Positions 16,982 through 24,987 of a stretch of 32,506 nt of DNA are shown in pieces. The stretch is taken from contig JAPPAV010000086.1 in assembly GCA_026705345.1 (NCBI GenBank), positions 1-32,506 of the forward strand. Reading direction: 5' to 3'. The position numbers and the translations under genes are program-made. The first letter of the stretch is position 1, and each line of letters opens with the position of its first letter. The DNA comes from Gammaproteobacteria bacterium. Its GTDB lineage: Bacteria > Pseudomonadota > Gammaproteobacteria > Pseudomonadales > Azotimanducaceae. Under the pieces are notes generated by a model. The model did no database searches and had not been told where the DNA came from. It saw nothing but the letters and a program-made list of their open reading frames with translations.

Positions 16982-18280
16982 CTAGTCGAGCAGTGCGAAC
17001 TTGGCCGCGAACAAAAGCGCAACCCCGATCATTGCCGGCGAGCAATCGCGGAAACGTCCCGCCAGAACCTTGACCGCGACATACGTCAGGAACCCGATGC
17101 CGATGCCGTCGGCTATCGAGAACGTCAACGGAATGGCCATGGCCGTCACCACGGCCGGCGCCGATTCGGTGATCTCGGGCCAGTCGATATCCGCCAGCGC
17201 TCTCGCCATTAGGCAGGCGACGTAGAGAATGGCGGGCGCCGTCGCGTAGGCGGGAATCGATTGCGCCAGCGGCGCGAAGAATAGGCACGCGACGAACAAG
17301 ACCGCGACAACGACGGCCGTGATGCCGGTACGTCCCCCGGCGCTTGTGCCGGCGCCGCTCTCGATATAGCTCGTGACCGGCGAGGTGCCGAGCATGGCGC
17401 CCGCGACGGTTCCGGCGGAGTCCGCGATCACGGCCCGCTTGATTCGCGGCAGTTTTCCCTCGGCGTCGAGAAGATTCGCCTGCTTCGCGACGCCGATCAG
17501 CGTGCCGGTGGTGTCGAACAGATCGACGATGAGGAACGTCAGGATGACGCTGATCATCCCGACTTGGAGGGCACCGGCGATGTCCAGCGCAAGCAGGGTC
17601 GGCATGGGATCGGGCGGTGTCGCGACCAGGCCCTGCCACTGTGAAACGCCCATGGCGATCCCAACCGCCGTGACGCCGAGCACGCCGATGATGGTTGCTC
17701 CGGGGATACGGCGGGCGGCGAGTGCCACGATCAGGCAAAACCCGACGAGCGCCAGAACGGGGGCGGCGGTGAGCAGGTCGCCGGAGGTCACCAACGTCGC
17801 CGGGCTGGCCGTGACGATGCCCGCGTTCTTCAGGGCAAGAATGCCGAGGAACAGACCGATTCCCGCGGTGATGCCCATTTTCAAGCCGAACGGGATGGCG
17901 TCGATGATCCAGCGCCGCACGGGCGTCAGGCTCAGCGCCACGAACAGGAGTCCGGCAACGAAGACCGCCCCGAGCGCCACCTCCCACCGATAGCCCAACT
18001 CGAGGACGACGACGTAGCTGAAGAACGCGTTGAGACCCATGCCGGGGGCGAGCGCCACCGGGTAGTTGGCGTACAGCCCCATGATGAGGGTGCTGAACGC
18101 GGCCGCTAGGCAGGTCGCGACGAAGACGGCGTCGAACGGCATGCCCGCATCGGCGAGAATCTGCGGGTTAACGAAGGCGATGTAGGCCATCGTCAGGAAG
18201 GTGGTAACGCCCGCGCGCAGTTCAGTGCGTAAATCGGAACCGCGTTCAGACAGCCCAAAGCGGTGGTCTAGGTCGAGCAT
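16982..18280 (-). CDS. NCS2 family permease (AzgA/PbuG-like, guanine/hypoxanthine type)
   Basis: A 432-residue inner-membrane transporter with about 12-14 hydrophobic segments. Signature sequences of the AzgA branch are visible: TTFLTMAYIAFVNP near the N-terminus, APGMGLNAFFSY (78-89), and DLFDTTGTLIGVA followed by SPVTSYIESGAGTSAGGRTG. Known members bring in purine bases by proton symport. The length matches the family. The frame is open to 18529, but ATG at 18280 is chosen because the conserved N-terminus begins there (MLDLDHRFGL) and the extension would overlap the divergent sulfatase. Its neighbours downstream are a PhyH oxygenase and an SDR, an unusual context for a purine permease; the real substrate may be a different cyclic compound. 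Confidence 0.92.
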   Translation of the reverse strand: MLDLDHRFGLSERGSDLRTELRAGVTTFLTMAYIAFVNPQILADAGMPFDAVFVATCLAAAFSTLIMGLYANYPVALAPGMGLNAFFSYVVVLELGYRWEVALGAVFVAGLLFVALSLTPVRRWIIDAIPFGLKMGITAGIGLFLGILALKNAGIVTASPATLVTSGDLLTAAPVLALVGFCLIVALAARRIPGATIIGVLGVTAVGIAMGVSQWQGLVATPPDPMPTLLALDIAGALQVGMISVILTFLIVDLFDTTGTLIGVAKQANLLDAEGKLPRIKRAVIADSAGTVAGAMLGTSPVTSYIESGAGTSAGGRTGITAVVVAVLFVACLFFAPLAQSIPAYATAPAILYVACLMARALADIDWPEITESAPAVVTAMAIPLTFSIADGIGIGFLTYVAVKVLAGRFRDCSPAMIGVALLFAAKFALLD

Positions 18281-18362
18281 CCGACCGATACTAACGCGGC
18301 CTACGAGGGCTGTCGTGAGCGGTTGGCACGTAGTGGCCGCGCAACTTGGGGAACGACCGAGG

Positions 18363-19757
18363 ATGACATCCAGAAAACCAAACGTCCTGTACGTGTTCTC
18401 CGACCAGCAGCGCGCCTCGGCGATCGGTTGTGCCCATGGCGACCAGGATCTGCTGACGCCGAATCTCGATGCCTTGGCGGGTGAGGGATTGCGGATGAAG
18501 GCTGCCGTTTCGAACTCGCCGGTTTGCACTCCCTATCGAGTGATGCTGATGACCGGTCTGTATGGGCATCACACGGGTGTGACCACGAACAACTGCTACC
18601 CGGACTTGAGCCGTTACCCGCTTATCGGGCGAACGTTTGGAGACGCGGGCTATCGATGCGGATACATCGGGAAGTGGCATGTCGGGGAGGAGATGCGCCT
18701 CGACGCCGGCCATGCCATGCGGTTGGGGTTCGATGACGAGTGGTTCGTGGGGGTGAAGGGCCGACACAACAATCCCAATCGGGATCATGCGATCAACAGT
18801 CGGGAAACGGAGGTGGGCGAAGGCACCGATCGCACCGAGGCGGAGACCAGCCGAGCCATTGACTTCATCAACAAGCAAACTGGCGATACGCCCTGGTGTC
18901 TTTTCCTCTCGTGGTATCCGCCCCATCCGCCCCTGGTGGCCCCCGCACGGTATGTCGAGCCCTACCTGGATCGGGAACTTGGCAAACACCCGACGACGTG
19001 GAAGCTCTTCCATGACGACGAAGTCGCGGGATTGAGGGCCAACTATGCGCACTACTACGGCCTGATCTCCCAGGTCGATGCGGAATTCGGACGGCTGATG
19101 CAGGCGTTGAGGAAGTGCGGTCAGGCTGAAGACACCATCGTGATCTTCACGTCGGACCACGGTGAGATGCTCGGCAGCCAGGGTCTGTACTCGAAACACT
19201 GGCCCTATCGCGAGTCATCTGAGGTTCCTTTCTTGATTCGCTGGCCAGGCGAGATCGAGGCGAATTCCACCTCGGGTATGCCGTTCGGGACGCCGGACAT
19301 CTTTCCAACACTATGCGGGCTTGCCGGTGTCGACGTACCGGCGGGTTTGGATGGTGTCGATTGCTCGGCCGCGCTGCGGGGCGGGAAACCGGCCCGGGAG
19401 TCCGTTTATCTCGCGATGCAGCACGGCTATGTGGCGTGGCCCGGATGGCGGGGGCTTCGCACAGAACGGTACAACTACGCTCGGACCGAAGAGGCGCCGT
19501 GGATCCTGTTCGACCTGGAGAACGACCCGTTCGAAGAGAACAACCTGGTCGGTCGGAACGAGAGACTCGTTGCCCAGATGGACGCGTTGCTGCTCGAGAC
19601 CATGTCGGGCTGCGGCGACTCCTGGCGCGGGACCAGTCAGCAGCTCGGCGACTGGAACCTCTGGCCCGGAAGAAGCCAACGTACGGGTGGACGGGGCGGC
19701 GTCGACGACACGGTATTGCGACGGCCTGTACCGGCGGCAGTGATGGCGGGTCGCTGA
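18363..19757 (+). CDS. Type I sulfatase (choline-sulfatase-like group), cytoplasmic
   Basis: A 464-residue formylglycine sulfatase. The N-terminal strand NVLYVFSDQQ holds the metal-binding D14 and Q15. The activation motif is C55-T-P57-Y-R59. GKWH (103-106) and SDHG (264-267) complete the active site. SDQQR plus a CTPYR motif is typical of the S1-family group around choline sulfatases and similar enzymes. There is no signal peptide; the catalytic fold starts at residue 6. ATG at 18363 has GAGG immediately before it; the open frame up to 18201 overlaps the divergent permease gene and is not used. It faces a PhyH gene tail to tail with only 11 bp between the stop codons. Confidence 0.9.
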   Translation: MTSRKPNVLYVFSDQQRASAIGCAHGDQDLLTPNLDALAGEGLRMKAAVSNSPVCTPYRVMLMTGLYGHHTGVTTNNCYPDLSRYPLIGRTFGDAGYRCGYIGKWHVGEEMRLDAGHAMRLGFDDEWFVGVKGRHNNPNRDHAINSRETEVGEGTDRTEAETSRAIDFINKQTGDTPWCLFLSWYPPHPPLVAPARYVEPYLDRELGKHPTTWKLFHDDEVAGLRANYAHYYGLISQVDAEFGRLMQALRKCGQAEDTIVIFTSDHGEMLGSQGLYSKHWPYRESSEVPFLIRWPGEIEANSTSGMPFGTPDIFPTLCGLAGVDVPAGLDGVDCSAALRGGKPARESVYLAMQHGYVAWPGWRGLRTERYNYARTEEAPWILFDLENDPFEENNLVGRNERLVAQMDALLLETMSGCGDSWRGTSQQLGDWNLWPGRSQRTGGRGGVDDTVLRRPVPAAVMAGR

Positions 19758-19768
19758 GACTCGGATCG

Positions 19769-20857
19769 TCAGAGCGTGATGTCGCGCTGCCAGTACTCGT
19801 CGCCGTCCCGGCGAATCTCCGCACGCGTCGCCTTGTTCCACGACCCGTCGCCGATGTAGCTCCCTCGATAATCGAAGGGCTTCTCGTCGGGGCGATGCTG
19901 GCGCCGGGCGTCGATCGCGAGCGGGATCATGCGAGCCCGTCGAAGCACATAGTCCTCGGTGTAGGTGATTTCCTTGGTGTCTGTGCCCGGTTGCTTGAAG
20001 GCGTGCACGTTCGTTGTCGTCGCACCGATCGCCGAACGGCGTTGGTGGAAGCCGAGCACCATCGTAACCCGCCGTTCGGCGGACTTGTTGGGGTACGAGC
20101 CGTGCAAAGCGCTGCGGTTGACGATGCCGCAATCGCCGGGTTCGAGGAGCATGGGCACGGCGTCGGCCAACCGTTCCGTGATGGGCGGAAATTTCCCGCC
20201 TCCCGCCAATCGCCAACGTCGGTGGCTTCCGGGCACCACCCAAAGGCAGTTTTCCGCTGTGCAGTTGGACCAGGACACGCTCATGTTGTAGCCATGGCAT
20301 TTGCCGCTGCCGTCCGGTTGCTCCAAGGCGTCCCCGTCCTCGGTCCAATGCGTGCGCCCGTCCTGATGCCAGCGGGTGGGAAACCCGTTGCCGGGCGCCT
20401 TGTAGAAGATGCCTTCGTGGAACGGCACGAAATCCGCTCCGTAGAGGCTCTCCGCGATGGCGAGGATCTTGGGGTGCGCGTAGACCCTCAAAGTCGATTC
20501 CATGTAGATGAACGGGTGCGACAGCAGCGACACCCGGGCCGGTGCGTCCGGGTCGTCTTCGTCCTCGACCATCGTGAAGTAGCCGCCGAACGGCGATGGT
20601 CGACCGTAGCGGTCGGTGTCGCCGTTCGATTCAGTCGGGACGTTGTCGAGTATTTCGTCGAACTCCGTCGTCAAGTCGCGGATTTCGTCCTCGTCCAGCA
20701 CCCCGGTGAAGACGTAGAAGCCGTTCTGGCGGTACGCATCGAGAATGTCCTGTACGAGGTGTCCGTCGCCGTCAAGGCGGACCGGCCCCCTGTTGCCGAG
20801 GGCGAGAGCGCGCTCGACAGCCGCTTCGGCGTAGGCGTCCCAGGTTGGTTCGGTCAT
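19769..20857 (-). CDS. Phytanoyl-CoA dioxygenase (PhyH) family protein, long form
   Basis: A 362-residue Fe(II)/2-oxoglutarate oxygenase, the longest of the five here. The iron motif is H164-Q-D166 (RWHQDG), the distal histidine H252 (LHGSYPN), and R262/R263 are candidate 2-oxoglutarate residues. An NGFYVFTGVL start of the fold lies at 45-54. The N-terminal 30 residues and the insert after the HxD (HWTEDGDALEQPDG) are extra relative to smaller members. ATG at 20857 is chosen; the frame upstream is hairpin repeat and terminator sequence. It is convergent with the sulfatase (11-bp gap) and downstream of the broken TonB receptor gene. Confidence 0.88.
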   Translation of the reverse strand: MTEPTWDAYAEAAVERALALGNRGPVRLDGDGHLVQDILDAYRQNGFYVFTGVLDEDEIRDLTTEFDEILDNVPTESNGDTDRYGRPSPFGGYFTMVEDEDDPDAPARVSLLSHPFIYMESTLRVYAHPKILAIAESLYGADFVPFHEGIFYKAPGNGFPTRWHQDGRTHWTEDGDALEQPDGSGKCHGYNMSVSWSNCTAENCLWVVPGSHRRWRLAGGGKFPPITERLADAVPMLLEPGDCGIVNRSALHGSYPNKSAERRVTMVLGFHQRRSAIGATTTNVHAFKQPGTDTKEITYTEDYVLRRARMIPLAIDARRQHRPDEKPFDYRGSYIGDGSWNKATRAEIRRDGDEYWQRDITL

Positions 20858-20870
20858 AGTCGACGGCTCC

Positions 20871-20888
20871 AAAAACGCCTTCGGGCGT
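20871..20888 (-). terminator. Short intrinsic-terminator-like hairpin
   Basis: On the minus strand ACGCC, a CGAA loop and GGCGT (20888-20875) are followed directly by four more Ts. It lies between the TonB receptor gene and the PhyH ATG at 20857. The stem is only five pairs, so it may be weak. It would end transcripts of the receptor and separate it from the PhyH gene. Confidence 0.5.
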
Positions 20889-20897
20889 ATGCCGTTG

Positions 20898-20975
20898 GGG
20901 ACGGGCTTGTCCCGTCCCGTCTTAGACGGCGCCGGGCGACCGCGCACCCTAACGGGGGCGTTAGGGTCGCCCCTA
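20898..20975 (-). repeat. Modular hairpin repeat, copy 3 (nested hairpin, supplies a stop codon)
   Basis: On the minus strand it starts with the TAG stop (20975-20973) of the TonB receptor gene. The two 8-base arms of hairpin A (20965-20972 and 20934-20941) are intact, but the loop holds a second hairpin whose arms are CCCTAACG (20947-20954) and its complement (20959-20966). Hairpin B follows with perfect arms at 20911-20918 and 20898-20905 around CTTGT. Hairpin C is missing or reduced to GGCGCC. Confidence 0.8.
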
Positions 20976-23584
20976 CGGGCGCCACCGCACTTGGAGGCCG
21001 ATTCGCCGCGGGTCGGTCAAGGTGCCCATATGAGGCACGCTGCTGTTCGTCGACCGCTGCAGAAATTCGACCAAGCCAATCTTGTCGAGTGCGTTTTGAA
21101 CAAAGAGCGTTGCCGAGAGATCCCCATCGGGCGAGGTCCACGTACCCCTCAGGTCCAAACGGCCGTAGGCCTCCAGATCAGCCATCGGCGAGTTGTTCAA
21201 GTCCGCGTGCCGGTCGCCGGTCCAACTGTAGGTTGACAGCAGCAGCAAGTCGCCGCCGATGTCGAGCGGTCTCGAATACGCCGCCGTCACCGCGAACTTG
21301 TGCTTCGGCTGCATGGGCAGCGCGTTCCCGGTCATGTCCGTCGGCAGGACATAGGCGCTGAGCCGGGGTTCGCCGGTCTCGAAATCGCGGTGCTCCCAGA
21401 CGCCGTAGGTCGGATTCGGATCGCCCCGGACAACCTCCGCATGCTCGCCGATCTCCGAACCCAGCCAGGCGTAGTAGCCGGACAAGCGCCAGTTCTCGTT
21501 GGCTTGGAAGATGAACTCGGCCTCGGCACCCCAGATCTTCGTCTCCTCGATGTTGTCAGTGAACTCGATAAGCGGAGACTCCGCTGTTGGTGGGATTATC
21601 GGATTGGGATTCTCCTTGGTGCCGTTGATCTGATAGTCCGAATAGTCGTTGTAGAACGCCGCCGCCGTGAGTTGAAGCCGCCGGTCCAGGTACAGGCCCT
21701 TCAGGCCGACTTCGTAGTTGACGAGGGTCTCTTCCTTGATCGGGTCGGTGGGCGCACCCGGGGAAAACGTGTTGAACCCGCCTGCCCGGTACCCCGTGGA
21801 CAGCCGACCGTAGAACAGCTGGTCCGGCGCCGGCGCGTATTCCAGACTGACATGGCCGATGGTCTTTCCCCAGGTCCGCTTCTTCAGGTCCGAATCGTCG
21901 AAATACAGGATCAACGGGACACCGCCGATCGGAAAGATGATCCAGCCGCCGTCGAAGAGCTGTTCCTTCTCATCCTCCGTGTAGCGCAGACCGCCGGACA
22001 CCTGCCATTGTTCGTTGACTTGGTACTCGGCATTGACGAAAGCTGCGTTCGTCGTCGATCCACCGTTGGTCGAGAAAAGAAAGAGGTGCGTGTGGTCGTT
22101 TCCTTCGGGACAATCCCAGCCTTGGGCGACATCGCGTCCGCCCCGGGATACGCCGATGCCGAATCCCTCGATGACATTGGTCAGTACATCCTGGCAATTC
22201 GATACCGGTACGAAACCGAAAATCGGTGATGCCGCGACGGCGGCCTCATCGGCGCTCTGGAAGCGGAACGAACTCGCGTAGTTCCATACGGGCACGCTCC
22301 AGGTGGTGTGGTTGTTGTAGCGGAAGACCCCGGCGATGAAGTTCAAGTCGCCGTCAAGCTCGGATACGAGCTGCAGCTCGTGGGACTCTTCGGTGTAGTC
22401 GTAGGTGACACCAAGGACCACGTCCTCGAAAGGAACCCCGGCATCGGCGGAGAGAAGCGGGTCGGCTGGGCTACCGACCCGGTTCGTGAAGTCGTTGTCG
22501 CGGGTCACCTGTTGGAAGTTGTCGGTACTTCCGTAGTTGTAGCGTAGCGAGAACGAGTCGGTGAGTTGGTAGTCGGCGCTTAACGTCCGTTGATCACCCT
22601 CGCTGCCCGATATGCCGGGACGGTTGACGTGCAGCTTGTTGGAGATGTCGCCGCACTCGAAACCTGGCCTTCCGGGCGGACAATCGTCGGGTACCGAGGG
22701 TAGGGGTTCCGTGTATAGATACCAGAAATTGTCTTCGCATTCGGGTTCCTCGTCGAGGGACAGGGGATCCACGATGCACTCCGACGTGCGGTCACGCTCC
22801 GAGAGCGGCACCTGCATCCGGGGAGACCCGTCGTCGTTGACCAGCGCGATCCTTACGTTCACATCCAGACGATCGGTCTTGTAGCGCAATTGCGGGGTGA
22901 AGGTCGTCTGGTCCGGGGCCGCGTAGTCGCCACCGGCACCGCTGTTCTTCTGGCGCCGTCGCCGGTGTAGAAACCGCCGTTGATGCGGAAGCTCAGGTTG
23001 CCGGCGAGCGGTCCACCGAAAGCCACGTTGTAGCGTTGGGTCGTCTGGTCGGTGAATTCCACCTGGAACAGCGAGTCCCACTCGTCGGTGGGCCGCTTGG
23101 TGAAGTAGCTGATCGAACCGGCGATCGAGTTGCGCCCATTCAGCGTGCCTTGGGGACCACGCGCCACCTCGATCCGTTCGACGTCGAACAGGTTTGGCGC
23201 GACGCCGTAGGTGCCGATGGTGTAGACGCCGTCGACATAGGTTGCGACGGCCAGGTCCGAGTGGGTCTCCCCCGCGAGGCGCGAGCCGATGCCGCGGATG
23301 ACGGTCCCCTGGCCAACCTGCTCGCCGTTGTCGCCGAACTGCAGACCCGGAACAAGCTGCTCGATGTCGTTCGGGTTGGTCATGCCGAGCTCTTCGATCA
23401 TCTGCTCGCTGAACGCGGACATGGTGAGCGGCACGTCGAGCAGCCGTTCCTCCCGCTTTTCCGCTGTGACGATAATCTCCTCGATGGGCCTGCTTTCGCT
23501 TGCTCCAGGGTCTTGGTCAGCAGCCAGTGCGGGTACTCCGGCTAGCACGAAGGGCAGGGGGCACAAGCGAGTCTTGGCAGCCAT
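20973..23584 (-). pseudogene. TonB-dependent outer-membrane receptor, broken by a one-base frameshift
   Basis: The gene is split between two frames. 23584 to about 22951 gives the signal peptide (cleavage near residue 21), a TonB-box-like EEIIVTA (35-41) and a plug domain (DIEQLVPGLQ, IRGIGS, VDGVY, ERIEVARGPQGTLNGRNS). From about 22949 to 20973 a second frame gives the beta-barrel (LRYTEDEKEQ, YRAGGFNTFSPG, NYEVGLKG). One missing base near 22950 explains the break; with it restored the protein would be 870 residues, normal for this class. It resembles receptors of the sphingomonad/FyuA-like type used for siderophore or carbohydrate uptake. A good ribosome site (GAGGT) precedes ATG 23584. The stop codon TAG belongs to hairpin repeat copy 3, and the final residue is Pro instead of the usual aromatic residue. 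It may be a real pseudogene or a sequencing error. Confidence 0.85.
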
Positions 23585-23720
23585 AGGTTTACCTCACTGG
23601 GAATGGCGGAAGCGAGCAAACCAGCGTACTCCCCGGTGGGCGGACTGTCCAACGAGGTGGCTCTCCGCTGCTCCGACTCCTCCGTGGCCTGACCAAACTA
23701 CGGGTGATCGTAGTCTAGTC

Positions 23721-23748
23721 TTGACCAAGTTACGATAGACACGATAAT
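23721..23748 (+). promoter_or_regulatory. Sigma-70-like promoter of the ATPase gene
   Basis: TTGACC (23721-23726) and GATAAT (23743-23748) are separated by 16 bases. This is the best-looking promoter in the window. The start codon at 23757 lies only 8 bases after the -10 box, so the transcript would begin at or within a few bases of the ATG. No ribosome site is visible, which fits a leaderless message. A related GACCAA…TACG motif lies about 30 bases upstream and might be an operator half. Confidence 0.5.
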
Positions 23749-23756
23749 GGTCAGCC

Positions 23757-24959
23757 ATGGCAACGCCCCGCGTCTACGACAATCTCTTGGCTTGGCATCT
23801 CGCGAGCGACCGCCAGATGGCGTTCATCAGCGGTCCGCGCCAGGTCGGCAAGACCACCGTCGGCCGGCGGGGCACGGACGCCTACATCAACTGGGATGAT
23901 GCCGACGATCGCCAGCTCGTACTCGACGGTCCCCGACGCGTTGCGGAGACCCTGAAACTCGACCGTCTGGCCGCTGCGCCGCCGACCGTGCTGTTCGACG
24001 AACTTCACAAGTACCCGCGCTGGAAGCAGTTCCTGAAAGGCTTCTTCGACACCTACGGTGCCCGTGTGCGCATAGCCGTCACCGGCAGCAGCCGACTCGA
24101 CGTCTACCGGCGCGGCGGAGACAGTCTGATGGGCCGCTACTTTGCGTATCGCATGCATCCGTTTTCGGTGGCGGAAGTCGCCAACGAGACCCTGCCGCCG
24201 GACCGCGTGCTGCGCGATCCGACGCCACTTGCCGAGGAGGACTTCGACGCCCTGTGGCGTTTCGGCGGCTTCCCGGAGCCCTATCTGCGGCGCGACGTGC
24301 GCTTCGAACGGCGCTGGCGGTCCCTACGTTTGCGTCAACTCGTTCGCGAGGACGTCCGCGACCTGACGCAGATCCAGCACCTCGACCAGCTCGATGCGAT
24401 GGTGCGGCTCTTGGTCGAGCAATCGGGAACGCAACTCGTCCTCAAGAACGTCGCGAACCATGCTCGAGTCGCCGTGGATACCGTGCGTCGCTGGGTGGCT
24501 ACGCTTAGCGACCTGCATCTGGGCTTCATCGTCCGTCCGTGGTTCCGCAACGTGTCGCGGTCCCTGCGCAAGGAACCGAAGTGGTACGTACGGGATTGGG
24601 CCGCAGTGTCCGATCCCGGCAGACGGGCGGAGACGTTCGTGGCCGCCCACCTGCTAAAGGCGGTGGAGGGCTGGACCGATTTGGGCCTCGGTGACTTCGA
24701 ACTCGGCTATCTGCGAGACAAGCAGAAGCGCGAAGTGGACTTCGTCGTGGTCCGCGACGGGGAGCCGTGGTTCCTTGTCGAAACGAAAGCGGACGATGCG
24801 CCGGCTAGCCCGGCCTTGGCGTACTTCCAGCGGCAACTTGACGCGCCGTTCGCCTTCCAGGTGACCATCCGCCAAGCCTACGTGCCGCGGAACTGCTTCG
24901 ATTCCCCGGGGCCGCCGCTTGTCGTCCCGGCGCGCACGTTCCTGTCGCAGTTGTTCTGA
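23757..24959 (+). CDS. AAA-type ATPase with DUF4143 nuclease-like C-terminus
   Basis: A 400-residue protein of the AAA_14/DUF4143 type. Walker A is GPRQVGKTT (26-34) and Walker B TVLFDE (77-82), followed by the sensor-like VTGSSRLD (108-115). A winged-helix-like segment is likely around 225-255 (LVLKNVANHARVAVDTVRRW). The C-terminal part has a PD-(D/E)xK-like pattern: D328 in REVDFVV and E342-x-K344 in LVETK. Proteins of this family are widespread and often mobile or sporadic; their cellular role is not settled. It is a single gene, divergent from the TonB receptor and convergent with the binding protein (28 bp apart). It appears to have its own promoter and possibly a leaderless start. Confidence 0.88.
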   Translation: MATPRVYDNLLAWHLASDRQMAFISGPRQVGKTTVGRRGTDAYINWDDADDRQLVLDGPRRVAETLKLDRLAAAPPTVLFDELHKYPRWKQFLKGFFDTYGARVRIAVTGSSRLDVYRRGGDSLMGRYFAYRMHPFSVAEVANETLPPDRVLRDPTPLAEEDFDALWRFGGFPEPYLRRDVRFERRWRSLRLRQLVREDVRDLTQIQHLDQLDAMVRLLVEQSGTQLVLKNVANHARVAVDTVRRWVATLSDLHLGFIVRPWFRNVSRSLRKEPKWYVRDWAAVSDPGRRAETFVAAHLLKAVEGWTDLGLGDFELGYLRDKQKREVDFVVVRDGEPWFLVETKADDAPASPALAYFQRQLDAPFAFQVTIRQAYVPRNCFDSPGPPLVVPARTFLSQLF

Positions 24960-24987
24960 TCCTGTCCCGGTGCCGGTGGGCATGCTC

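Noticed and set aside
16896-17987. N-terminal extension of the PhyH frame at 15978
   Set aside because: This part is a shifted shadow of the permease gene and is Arg/His rich; the PhyH fold starts at 16895.
19313-21361. Long plus-strand open frame (682 codons) across the sulfatase, PhyH and repeat region
   Set aside because: It crosses three better-supported features and the hairpin repeat; the translation is low-complexity and Arg/Val rich.
22930-22970. Programmed frameshifting in the TonB receptor
   Set aside because: No slippery run or downstream structure is apparent; one missing base is simpler.
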